Positions 54,421-64,000 of a DNA stretch of 64,000 nt are shown here, one piece after another. The translations under genes and the position numbers were made by a program. Source of the DNA: Rhodocollybia butyracea (taxonomy: Eukaryota > Basidiomycota > Agaricomycetes > Agaricales > Omphalotaceae); the NCBI GenBank assembly GCA_015501585.1, contig JADNRY010000133.1, positions 1 to 64,000 of the forward strand. Reading direction: 5' to 3'. The notes under the pieces were generated by a model. That model saw only the letters and a program-made list of their open reading frames with translations, was not told the origin of the DNA and did no database searches. Numbering within the stretch: the stretch's first letter is position 1; each line of letters starts with the position of its first letter.

Positions 54421-54451
54421 GCCAAAGCTGGGTTCAACTCCCAGCCAGGGA
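54421..54451 (+). other. tRNA-like T-arm and 3' acceptor half
   Basis: CTGGGTTCAACTCCCAG forms a perfect 5-bp T stem with TTCAACT loop, followed by CCAGGGA. The same 3' half ends the tRNA-like unit at 57802-57910. It overlaps the end of the LINE frame, suggesting a SINE or tRNA fragment fused to the LINE 3' end. Confidence 0.45.
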
Positions 54452-54452
54452 G

Positions 54453-54976
54453 TTGCTGTTCTATTGGATCTTCCCTTTGTTTTTGTTTTTCCATCCCAAC
54501 TGGCTTGAAAATCCCGGCTATTTTGCTATTTTTATCATAAAATCTGCCAATCCGATCCTAATGACCTTGACTAAAAGGAAAACATCAATGTTCATGCCAA
54601 GTCTTTATGTTACATGTTCCATCAATGAAATTGAAAACCTTACACGCACCGACAATGAATAGCTCTGAAAGCCACACGTATCTACACCTACCTATAAGTA
54701 CACCTATGCTTACACTTCTCATTTTGCCATCTTATCTCCTATCTCCCATACCACACCATGTAGCACGCATGGACTACAGTTGTAGTCACCAAAACCTTGG
54801 GCCATCAAGCACAAATTCATATAACGGCAAAAAACAAATACAAATTGTTTCCTACAAGTACTTATATTGCGTAAAAAACAAAAACAAGACTAGACTAGAC
54901 AAAGCAAACAATATGCCAGAAGAAGAGACGCAATGCAACAGCAAAGGATAAAACAACAAGGGGAATTATTCACCTT
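54453..54976. other. no recognised gene
   Basis: AT-rich sequence downstream of the LINE; T-rich tract at 54475-54492. Confidence 0.35.
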
Positions 54977-55240
54977 CCAAGGAACATGTAGTATATCACA
55001 TAATCCACCGCAGCCCCACCCGATAATCTCAAACAGCCATGGGGTGAGCTCTATGGGGAGAATGGCAATCCCAGTGTAGACTATTACTTTTGTCAGTACT
55101 GTGTGGGGGAAACGGGAGGAAAACAGATGTTGGTTAGCTAGGAACATATAACCGAGAGGGAATGAAGGAAAGACAAAAAGACAGTGTGTAACAAACAACC
55201 AAAAAGAAAGAAAAGACGCTCACCATCAGCATCAGCATCA
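54977..55240 (-). CDS. possible exon pair of an unidentified membrane-protein gene
   Basis: On the minus strand an exon 55099-54977 is bounded by CCCCCACACAG and a GTGAATAA donor and reads LTKVIVYTGIAILPIELTPW then LFEIIGWGCGGLCDIL, partly hydrophobic. Upstream, GATGCTGATG followed by a GTGAGCG donor near 55224 gives a phase-compatible exon end reading RQRRHYDADADV. The pieces look like real coding sequence but I do not know the family, and the continuation on either side is not clear. Confidence 0.4.
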
Positions 55241-55334
55241 TAATGCCTACGCTGCCTGACCCCGCTTCCCTTTACTTCTCCTCACCCAGAATTGCAACAA
55301 TCAGCTTTTCCTTTTCCTGACTCCATTCATCTTC

Positions 55335-56885
55335 TCATTTTAGTTCTGGTTCTCCTCCCACCATGACGTTGATGTCAATTTTGATTTCCGCTTCATCCCC
55401 ATCTGCCTTTTCAAGCACATATCCTTCAAGTGCATCCCTGGCGCCAACTCCATCATCCTCAATGCCGACCCACAACAAACTCAGGGAACGAACTTGGTAA
55501 ATTAATAACAGATGGAATTGGACAGATAAGGCTTCCCCCCTCCTCATTGTCACTCCCCGGAAACCCATACACCCCTCCCATGAAAAGCCGATCTTCCACA
55601 GGTAGAGGCACCCATGCGCATGACGCACTCGACGACCCATGCCTGTAATTTGTTGGGTGCACCAAACCCTTGTATGGTCAATCCAAGTTCTTGGACAACA
55701 CAAAATCAAGTGCATCACGGTATGATGTCCGAGGACAATGGAGCAGACAATGGAGCGGGTGTATATGACAAGGGAAAGTTGATTGGATGTGGAAGGGAAG
55801 TGGTATGTCAGTGTGCTGGATGTGAGGAAGGGATGGAATAGGTTGTAGACATGGCTGTAGAAGAATAAATTGCATTTGTCAAGTGGGTTGAAGGGAAGGC
55901 ATATTTGAGCGGATGATTTCCTTGAATGTAAAGCGATACACAGCACGCGTCACAAGAATGCAACTCTGAGGAAACGGGACAACGCAGATGCAAGAAGTTA
56001 GAACAATGAGGAAAGGATATGGGAGTCACAAGCGAAAACTGAGTAAAGCCCGGTGGAGGTTGCATAACAGCAATGGAGACGGTATTGGTCAAGTACATTG
56101 AGGGGAAGTTGTATTTGAGGTAGTGGTTTCCTAGAGCTGACGCACTGATGAGAGAATGCGTAGTTAGTAAGAATCAAAAAGCCCAGGAAATGGAACAAGA
56201 CAGAGGTCAAAACTGAATCAGCAAAGCCCACTGGCTGCATAGCAGCAAACAGCACACTCACATTGTGATCCAGCACGTGAAAAAAAGTTGCGAAGACCAG
56301 ACAGGAGAACAAGAGAAATGAAAACTGAAGAAATATTCATGGGTGGGTCATAACAAAGTAAGCCAGCACTGGTAGTTCATTGATTCGATTGGGTAACTGG
56401 CCAGACAGCCAGATAGGTATAGTCTTTGCGCAGATTAGAGATGGAGCTCTGGAGTCTTCTGAAGCTTGCCATTGATTTGCATGCAAAAGGTCCTGCGATG
56501 GTCAACATTTTAATAATAAGATGAGCGGGCATCAAAGTTGTCAGCGCTTCAGCTGCGACATGTGACTCCAGTGGCTTTCTGCTATCTATGTTGAACCTTG
56601 AAACAGCTCTCAAGGTCCCGAGGTATTTCCACCAAGCTACATGGCATAATCGGATAAGGACCCGCGATTCACAGTCCTTACTTGATGCTTCAACTACTGA
56701 TCCTGTTCTGAGATCCCTCTCCCGGCGATGCTCTAGTTTGTTAGTAATCATATAGCGTTTAGGATAGTATTCACTACAGAAAAGAATGCTGTTATCGCGC
56801 CCTCATCAAGTACCAAGAACACGCTCAAATCTTATGGCCAAGAATCGCAGAGCTTAGTCGATGGAGGTCAGAGCCATGATCTATC
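55335..56885 (-). pseudogene. diverged segmental duplicate, copy B
   Basis: Counterpart of 46220-47335. Minus-strand coding-like segments: RDALDFVLSKNLDWPYKGLV, WVPLPVEDRLFMGGVYGFPG, SVINLPSSFPEFVVG and GVGARDALEGYVLEKADGDE, in different frames and separated by stops. The best conserved block with copy A is 56325-56880. Gene family not recognised. Confidence 0.5.
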
Positions 56886-57798
56886 TACGAGAAACATACT
56901 CAGCTACATAGTGGTCAAAGTTGATTTGCCCGTGCCGCCCCATTTAGCTCCTGGACAAGCAAGAACTTATTGTGCCTTCAGATCTGTCATTTATTATCTT
57001 TTTGTCTTCGACTGAACTATTATCATCTGAACATGCTACTTCATTCGGGATGTTCATCTTTCTACTTGCTTTGTGCTTTTTCCTTTTGCCAAGAGCAGCA
57101 GGACTGTTTTCAGCGAATGGCATAATTGACTACATCTATATGAACCTGCATAGAGGCTGCGTCTAGTGTTTGAGGGTGAGTTTCAACATAGCATATATCG
57201 ACAGTTCATCGATCATATAGCAAGTGTGTCTAGTCGACTCACATTACTGATTAGATATGACTCATAAGCGGTAATCTAGTTTCAACATCAGCGTTTCTGG
57301 AGAGTATAAATCATTCAAGCTCCTGCATGAAAACTTGTACTTATTGTTGTTTTTGTGCTCACCTGCTCCCCCACGTTTCGTAGATTCTCACAACCATGGC
57401 AAAACAGTAGTGGTGAGCCCACCAGTGCCTCAGGCTTGTGTGCTGTAATACCATTACCACTGCTTTCAATCCCCTTGCTCAGACCATCATTATGCTCCTT
57501 GGATGGTAAATATGATGAATTGGTTGTTTTACGATTTGACTACTTACTGGATGACCGTGCTCTACAAAACCTTACATCTCCATCGGTTGCGTTCCTGTTT
57601 CTCTCTGTTGCTACCAGGCACTGAAAAAGCACCGGCACAACATATGAAGAATACAACAATCGCTGAAGTTTGAGCTATCTCTTCAAGGGATACTTAGTCT
57701 GTGGTGGCCTTTTGGCAGTCCTATCATCGAGTTTTACTCCAGATGGTCCCTCTCTCTTTAAATTTGCAATACTTGAAATTGGCCAAAGCCTCCCTACT
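56886..57798. other. no recognised gene
   Basis: Contains the 24-bp match to 20715-20738. Short frames only. Confidence 0.35.
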
Positions 57799-57801
57799 TA
57801 A

Positions 57802-57910
57802 GCCCTGGTAGCGTATCGGTTAATGCACGCAGCACCAAGGGGTATGCCTCATTGCGCGGCACAAAATTGCCATCATTGTGCAAAAGCTGGGTTCAACTCC
57901 CAACCAGGGA
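57802..57910 (+). tRNA. tRNA-like Pol III unit (tRNA pseudogene or tRNA-derived SINE head)
   Basis: Acceptor stem GCCCTGG (57802-57808) pairs with CCAGGGA at six of seven positions. D arm GCGT-ATCGGTTA-ATGC has a 4-bp stem and the GG of the D loop; A box TAGCGTATCGG. T arm TGGG-TTCAACT-CCCA; B box GGTTCAACTCC. Between them is ~60 nt with CGCAG/TTGCG pairing and a 19-nt loop, plus GGCA..TGCC, like a long variable arm. The anticodon loop lacks the expected U33, so it is probably not a working tRNA. A T6 run near 57934 would end transcription. Confidence 0.5.
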
Positions 57911-58163
57911 CTCAGGTCGATGGGATTACCAGCGTTATTTTTTACCATTCTCATCAACAGGTCTGTTGCTTTAACGTGAATCTGAATCCTGATGGCCTTC
58001 AGTTGGCTCCAATCTCGAAATCTCTAAGTATCACATTACACATTAACAGTGGAAACGACTCCCTGGTTCTGGTAAAACAGCGACTGGAACCTTTGACCGT
58101 ATCTATAACCCAACAACAAATTACTTGTAAGCCTGGTCTACATCTACTGGAAACCCGGGATAG

Positions 58164-61100
58164 TGGCAGTGGGCATTCGTTATGAAAAAACCGGCGGGCG
58201 CTTAGGATTTTCCCACCGCTAAACCACATTCTCACTACAGCTCTTGCTGTCCTAAAGTTAATCTTGCGGTCCCTTTGCAAGAATATTCTGTAAGGTATAT
58301 CTAAAATCATAATAAATATGTATTGCTCTTTATTTCAAGCAGAAATCTTTAGTAAACTGGTTTTGACAAATACGTCGATTTGAATGCAAGCAAAACTGTG
58401 TCTAATTATGTACTGAATTTTTTCGGAGAAGAATCAGCTTGAAATAAGGAATCATCAAGACGTTCGTCGACTTTTTGCCTACTTACTTCTGTGATGAACA
58501 TAATATACAGCTGAATTAAGAAACCGAAAATTTGACAAAGCAAGATGAGCGTGATTACTTATTCCCACGCTAGGCTGTTGCCTTTCACCAACTACAACGC
58601 GTCGATTCGCGTCGCTGGACCGCGTTCTAGCTTAATATCTTGCTCTTATACCCTTCATTACGCCCTATACCATGCCTGCCCGGAAATCTGCAGCCAAAAT
58701 TGCTCAACTGAAGGCTCTACATGCTTCTAGATCTAAAATGAACCTGACAAAAATACAACTCCTCCCGTTCTTTTTGAAGCCACTAGTCCGTCCGCATCGA
58801 CGTGTTCTAAGACAAAGAAAAGGGCCGATATTGGATTGCTGAAATCTGTGCTTGACGAGAAGGTTCTAGAGATAGCTGAACTGAAGGAAAAGGTCTCAAA
58901 GGCAGTATTGGATACACAGACCCGGGAATCAAAAATACTCTCACTTTCTGAACAAAATCTCACTCTTCTGGCTTCACTGGATGATCTGAAGGCCGAAAAC
59001 TCCACTCTCGTATCCGATATAGCCTGCCATCGCTTTGCCTGTGGTAGAACTTTGAAGGAATTACACAGTTGTAAAGTCGAGTCAAAGAAGGAGAAGATTG
59101 CACTTCAAAGAAAAGCCAGAAGGGAAAGGAAGAAGTACGAGAAGGAAATACTGGGATTGCATGTCATTATTGATCTCGCTGAGCCCAAAAACACCCAGCT
59201 CCAACTCGAAGTAGTTGAACTCAAGGAATCACTTTCTTCCTCAACCGCTCTTACCTCCACTCTTTGTCAACAAGTTTCTTCCCTTCAAAAAGAAATCTAT
59301 GCTCTTCAGAAACAGGTACAACGTGCAAAAAGCTCTCTTGCATCCACTCGTATGAAGTTAGAGACAGTCGCTGTATGGAAACCTACCAACAAAGGCATCT
59401 TTACAGCCTCTGCCCGTAAACTCTATTGTCAGCTTAAACGCGCAGGATGCCGGAATGTCGATCTTGCGATTTGATCTTGTGGTGAGGCATTTGGTATTCT
59501 TGTCAAGCGAGTAATGAGTCGTCATACTGGGGCAAGATGTGTCAAGGAAGGTGGCATCTATGGACTGATACAGCTTGGAAGAGAGATCACAAACACCTTG
59601 GCTTTTGGAGAAGGCAGTGATGGGACAACAGTTAGTGGTATTACTCAAGAGTCTCGCTCTATAACTCTCTCTGCACCCACCTATGAACCTGGGGTTGATG
59701 ATTCGGATCCTTCAACTTGGAAGACAGCGACGCAATTCGCTGAAGTTGCCCCTGCTCTTGATCATACTGCTCAACGACAATTTGAGGGATCAATTGAGCT
59801 AGGCATGAAGATCGCAAATGCGTACTCTGAAAGTCCACTGGCAAAACATGATGGCCAGACCATGGAACCTGACGATTACTTTCGGAAACAGGTCTATCAG
59901 CACAAGGACCATGCTGCTGACGGCAAGAAGGACTTTCGACTTACAAAGGAGAAGAAGGATCATATCTTGAACCGCGACCTTGCAATGGAGAAGATGAAAT
60001 TAATGTCTGCCACTGATATCATGAGTGAGGTGATAAAAATTACTGACGCCGACATTGTCAAAGCTGCTGGGAAACCGTTCAAGGCTATTGATGAGCTGTA
60101 AGTACTTTAATTTTTATCTGGTTAGTTTTACATACTCACTCTGAGTAGCTCTGAATCTCAGGCAGCCAAATCTCGCTCGATCTCCTGGAACAGCGCATTG
60201 GAAAGGAAACGTTTGAATTACTCCCAGATAATGAAGCAAGTCTTCTCTGTCTTTTCTTCTTCGTTGGATGCGGTGCACACAAGTGTTTAAACTCCTTTCG
60301 CTATGGTGTTGTTGAGATGCAGGAAACATGGAAACGGGAAAAACTCGAAGGTCCATGTGATTTGGCCAACAAATCCACAGAGGTTGCAATACAGATAGCC
60401 AAGAATAATACCAACCCTGAAGCCCTCGCAAAATGTGTCGCATCCTGTTCATGTGGCGGGGTTAAACTTACTGAACTCGCTGGAGCACTCCTTTGTCATA
60501 AGAACCATGAGACCAGGTACCAGGATAAACAGAACACACGCTATAACTCTCATTCCTATGCCGCCGCAGAACTCATAGTCTTTCGTGATGACTACCAGGA
60601 TCTCATTGAGGAAATTTGCGACGGAAAGACCAAGATGGGTCCCAATCATCTCGAGGGAAATGCTCTCAAAGGCCTCCAGTGCATCAAAACACTCTGTGAG
60701 CTTGCTGCTATGGCCGTTGATGGTCTTGTGTTATCATGGCCATACATGGGTCTAATTCAATCTGCTCCTAATGGTCAAAAGTTTGTTGATGCTCTCAGCC
60801 CCGAAATGGTTGCACTTCACCAGCGGATTCCTGCTTTCTGTGAAAATCTCGCACTTCATCCAGAAAAACTCTTCAATCCAGAGACTCCACAGAGCGAATT
60901 GACTTTAGATGGAAAACCGTTCATTGATCAGACTATTGTTCCAACACTGAAGACACTATCATCGGAACTTCCCCATCTTAACCTCATGATCTCTGCAATG
61001 TTTTGTGGCGAGGCATATGGGTGGAGACTTTTCACTCCCGAGTATGTTGATGATCCGACTGATCCTGTTTGCATTGCTTCACTTACTCCAGAAATGCGTG

Positions 61101-62311
61101 CACGTCTCGGCCATATTCCCATGACAAATGACGCCAATGAAGGACCTCTAGGTTCAACCCGGGTATATCTTCGCTCTAACCCCAGCAGCAACTCTTTCAT
61201 GTTTGCAGCTCAGGCTCGTGCAACTCGTAATGGGACAGAGAATTCATTGTAAAGCACACTACATTCGAGGACCAGCTTCACGTTATGCGACAAGCCCGGG
61301 AGCAGGATGCGAGTGGAGCTGTGAAGAAGTTTCAACATGAGTATCTCAAGGTACAAAAGAAGCGCGCAGAAGATGCTCGAGAAAAGCAAGCCAAACTGAC
61401 ACAGAAACGAGCCGACGAGACAGCTCGCTTAGATGCAATTGGACTTGTGTTGGACAGTGACCAGATTGTCAAAATGAATGTCAAGGAGCTCATGGACCAG
61501 TTCCGCATCTACAAGAATGTTCGGAACGATCCACTCCTCGCAAAAGTCACACAGAAGTCTGTTAGTCTCAAGCCAATTTTGCAGTCTGCTGTCCTTGCAG
61601 CTGCAACTCGAGTGTGAGTTCTTTTATTTCTCTTTTTATTTCTCTTCCCGTTCGTTCTGGATTAATCTATGTTTAGATTAATCGCAGATCCTACTGCTGG
61701 TTCTCTGTCCAGCATCTCGACAAATGATGTGAATCAAGCCCCACGGGGGTCAATGGAAGCAATGATAGAAAGATTGCAAAATTCGATGGATAATGACGTT
61801 GATATGGACAATATGGACAACATGATGGACTATGATATGGACTATGATATTGATGGAATGGAAATGGCCTAGCTGTATTCTAGTGCTAGCAGGAAAATTC
61901 TGCTACATATATCACTTTACCATGCTCGTGCTCAACTCGTGCTTGATGCTTTGTATGCTTTCACCTAGATAGACCTCGCTATAGGATAAGCACAGTATGA
62001 TACTCAATTCATATTCCTTACCCGAACCTGTTTTGTGTTCATTTTCACGTTGTTATGGCCCTTGCAAGTGTTCAATCCCCCTTGACCTACCAAAACAGCA
62101 GACATAGCAATGTATTGACACTAACTACTATTCTAAATTCACGAAACTGAATATCCAACTAGACAAATCATTTTCGAAAATATTGTCTACCAAGAGTTAA
62201 GTGATCTATGACCTCGTTCATGTGGTACGAGGGGAACACGGGAAACCGCCATGTGGCTGGTTTCCCACGATTAGCGCCCGCCGTTTTTCTCACAGGCCTT
62301 GCCCACCGCCA
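58164..62311 (+). mobile_element. TIR DNA transposon with 7-bp TSD, copy 2 (4148 bp)
   Basis: Starts TGGCAGTGGGCATTCGTTAT and ends GCCTTGCCCACCGCCA. Perfect 7-bp direct repeats GGGATAG at 58157-58163 and 62312-62318. Inverted relative to copy 1 (27793-32010) and ~97 percent similar. Size difference is explained mainly by an 81-bp deletion here and a 14-bp deletion in copy 1. Confidence 0.94.
58672..61872 (+). pseudogene. putative transposase of the 7-bp-TSD element, copy 2 (disabled)
   Basis: Same three-exon layout as copy 1: ATG 58672, intron 1 60098-60148, intron 2 61614-61676, stop at 61870-61872. Lesions against copy 1: one A lost near 58735, TGA at 59472-59474 where copy 1 has CGA, one C lost near 60161, a 27-codon in-frame deletion near 60530, and one A lost near 61240. 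It keeps the 14 bp missing in copy 1 and so shows the motif FFFVGCGAHKCLNSF near 60255-60300. Later motifs NTRYNSHSYAAAELI, SWPYMGL and MTNDANEGPLGS agree with copy 1. I recall this protein type as highly amplified in mushroom genomes; no characterised function known to me. Confidence 0.75.
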
Positions 62312-62318
62312 GGGATAG

Positions 62319-63440
62319 CGCCGGAGTGACCGCACATGGCTGCACGCGACGACCTCAGGATTGTTACATCGTCAATTTTCCTCTATGATGGTTTCCTCTC
62401 TTTAAACAGATTCTTCATGAACCTACATTGGTCGCACAAATACGCCAGTGGCCAGCCACTCAGATCTACGCCTACGCCTATGCTTCCCATCTCAAAATTA
62501 ATGGCGCGGCGTCTGAGCAATGTTACAAGATGGCTGGCTTGTTCGGCGGCCCCTCAGATCGGCGTAATGGCTGTTTGGTGATGGTGATGTGACAGAGGTA
62601 GTCCACTATCCCGATTTTGCTCAGTCTTTGTCTGACAACAGTATATCATCCCTCAAGTACCTTAGCACTTTGGAGTAGAAGACTTTGGCCCTACGGAAGG
62701 TCAAATCAGATTTTGAAAAGTTGTTAAGAATTTTTGCATTCAGTAAACTGGCAGGCGGGGACAAGGCGGGGAACTATCCTGAGCACCTGGCATAACAAGA
62801 CAGCCTCGTTATAATTATTATATTGTAGTAATCTCATCCATGTTGATGCGCGCGCCTGCCGCCTGCCTCCCCATCGTGACGCCCCTCCCCTTTGGGTATG
62901 CGAACTCATCCTTCAAGCCGGTAAGGGTCAGGCACATTTTTTTCATGCCAACGGCTTGGGCGGGCCAAATGTGCCCTCCCCCAATCCCTAACTATTGCGC
63001 TCTGTGCACACCGCCAACCTAACTTTTAAAAAAGAACAGTAGAGGTTTATTGGACTGGTAACCCGCCGATCACGTCCCTGAAAATGTGACCTTGCTACAG
63101 AATTTTTTATTGCTATTCAATCATAAGACACCTGCCATTGATCTGAGTTGATAGTAACGATAAACAACTGTACAATCTCTTGGCATTGCATAGTGTTGCA
63201 TCTATCCTCATGTTTGGGAATGTTCTTGACCCTTATGAGCTTGCGCCAGCGTAAAGTACAGCATGCCGGCGCAAACTTGTGGCCGTAGCTAAGTGCCAGT
63301 GGAACGGTCAAGCAATGTCCAACAGGAACAGCTCCATATAGAACTTAGGTAAGGCCTACAGTTTCCCATCTGGATATGTCAAAAGTCGCAAGGCTTGTGT
63401 TTGAATCAGAATCTGATTGACAATGAGCGCTTGGGAACCA
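62319..63440. other. no recognised gene; upstream region of the NLR gene
   Basis: Unique sequence with short frames. No repeat family recognised. Confidence 0.35.
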
Positions 63441-63449
63441 TTGGAAACC

Positions 63450-63457
63450 TATAAAAA
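63450..63457 (+). promoter_or_regulatory. TATA box of the NLR gene
   Basis: CCTATAAAAACC lies 140 bp upstream of the predicted ATG. Consistent with a Pol II core promoter; activity inferred. Confidence 0.5.
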
Positions 63458-63589
63458 CCTGGTTGCTTGCACGCCAAGCAGGAATTTGACTTTGATTCCT
63501 ATTAGAAGAGACGTGGTTCTCAAGGCACTCCGCAAGCTCCAATTGATACATCCACAGACTGCAGGCCAATACCAAGGTATTCACAAGCT

Positions 63590-64000
63590 ATGAGCAACAA
63601 TAGGTAAGCAGTAAAATTTGAGTAAAATTTGAGCTTTAACTTTGGCTTGGTCAAGCATGTTTGAGCATGCCTCTAATTTCAGCATCACTGATAGCCGCTT
63701 TCAAGTTGTTGGCAACATCACAAACTATCATGTTAAGTGTAAGCTAAATGCTCCCTTAGTATACTGTGTCTTAATGATACGTCTTAATGATGATCAACTG
63801 ACAACTATTTTTTACAAGCAAATGATATTACGGAAACCAAGATCTACGAGTGGCTTAGAGCCCCCGACTGCTCTGCAAATTTTCAAGCAGCTGCTGACAA
63901 AAAAACAGAAGGTACTGGCGAGTGGCTCCTCAAACATCCTGGCTACCAAAGGTGGAAAGAAACTCCAAGTGGACTTTGGGTGCAGGGCAAAGGTTGAGTT
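63590..64000 (+). CDS. NACHT-type NLR protein, N-terminal exons (partial)
   Basis: Exon 1 63590-63603 (MSNN plus two bases), intron 63604-63682 (GTAAGC..TTTCAG), exon 2 63683-63738 (ITDSRFQVVGNITNYHV), intron 63739-63819 (GTAAGC..CTGAC..ACAAG), exon 3 63820-63992, then GTTGAG as a likely donor at 63993. Phases agree at each junction. Exon 3 reads IYEWLRAPDCSANFQAA, KKTEGTGEWLLKHPGYQRW and SGLWVQGK: the standard lead-in to the Walker A loop of fungal NACHT STAND NTPases, with the third intron falling inside the expected GKxGxGK(S/T). The SRFxxVxGN motif is the usual N-terminus of agaricomycete NLRs. These act in non-self recognition and regulated cell death. The NACHT core and repeat region lie beyond the window. 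It appears intact so far, unlike its transposon neighbours. Confidence 0.75.

Larger units (their letters stand above)
50804..54452 (+). pseudogene. LINE (non-LTR) reverse transcriptase, interrupted by two MITEs
   Basis: Without the inserts the frame runs from about 50807 (THQDTFHPNHHH, RSFKRQLQDGI) through 52583 and on to about 54450. RT features: NPSWATGIDGSSYSWI, a motif A region YVAFVNISNAF where the catalytic Asp is Asn, LMGDPASPTLWNLFL (motif B) and HADDIAI (motif C). A TGA at 52581 (CGA expected) is followed by IPPHIACLLYVTLIDCHLTH. The C-terminus has the zinc-knuckle-like HIACSCCQAPYGTPEHVYIFC. No endonuclease domain remains. The nominal start at 51165 lies inside a MITE and is not meaningful. 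Resembles Tad1-like elements of Agaricomycetes. Confidence 0.85.

Overview
The window looks like a transposon graveyard in the nuclear genome of a mushroom-forming basidiomycete (Agaricomycetes). The assignment rests on short 51-81 bp introns, Ty3/gypsy chromoviral and Ty1/copia pol genes, a Helitron Rep/Pif1 protein, a Tad1-like LINE, two copies of a transposase-like protein of a type I believe is common in mushroom genomes, and, at the right edge, the first exons of a fungal NACHT-type (NLR) gene. Nothing bacterial is present. Many predicted open frames begin at GTG or TTG rather than ATG and are decayed pieces.

Left part (1-12.9 kb): a 2.28-kb imperfect palindrome (29-2306) abuts a remnant of a 5' LTR that begins a ~10.6-kb Ty3/gypsy chromovirus on the + strand. 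Its parts are gag, zinc knuckle, protease, RT/RNase H, integrase, chromodomain, an extra 3' open frame, polypurine tract and 3' LTR. Pol is broken by in-frame stops and single-base frameshifts. 12.9-20 kb holds a minus-strand gypsy remnant and the right-terminal part of a CACTA-like element. 20.7-24.8 kb holds several repeat families, a candidate solo LTR and the left end of a CACTA element whose matching right end lies at 38.36 kb.

Middle part (27.5-38.4 kb): a Ty1/copia element has its 5' LTR split by a 4.2-kb TIR transposon (perfect 7-bp target duplication TTTACAG). Its coding part is split by a 373-bp palindromic MITE and it is cut off by another repeat at 34.45 kb. A CpG-rich 30-bp minisatellite follows (35.2-35.9 kb). 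39.4-45.4 kb is a minus-strand Helitron Rep/helicase gene, nearly complete but frameshifted.

Right part (46-64 kb): a diverged segmental duplication (46.2-47.3 and 55.5-56.9 kb), a LINE reverse-transcriptase gene interrupted by two hAT-like MITEs (one carrying a nested insertion), a second hAT-like MITE family, a solo piece of the left palindrome arm, and a tRNA-like Pol III unit. The second, inverted copy of the 7-bp-TSD transposon lies at 58.16-62.31 kb. The only likely host gene is the NACHT/NLR start at 63.59 kb.

The strongest leads are the two-copy TIR transposon with 7-bp target duplications and a three-exon transposase-like gene; the gypsy extra ORF with its own TATA box; the large palindrome and its 12-bp self-complementary satellite motif; and a consistent CGA-to-TGA pattern of gene death suggesting cytosine-methylation-driven mutation.
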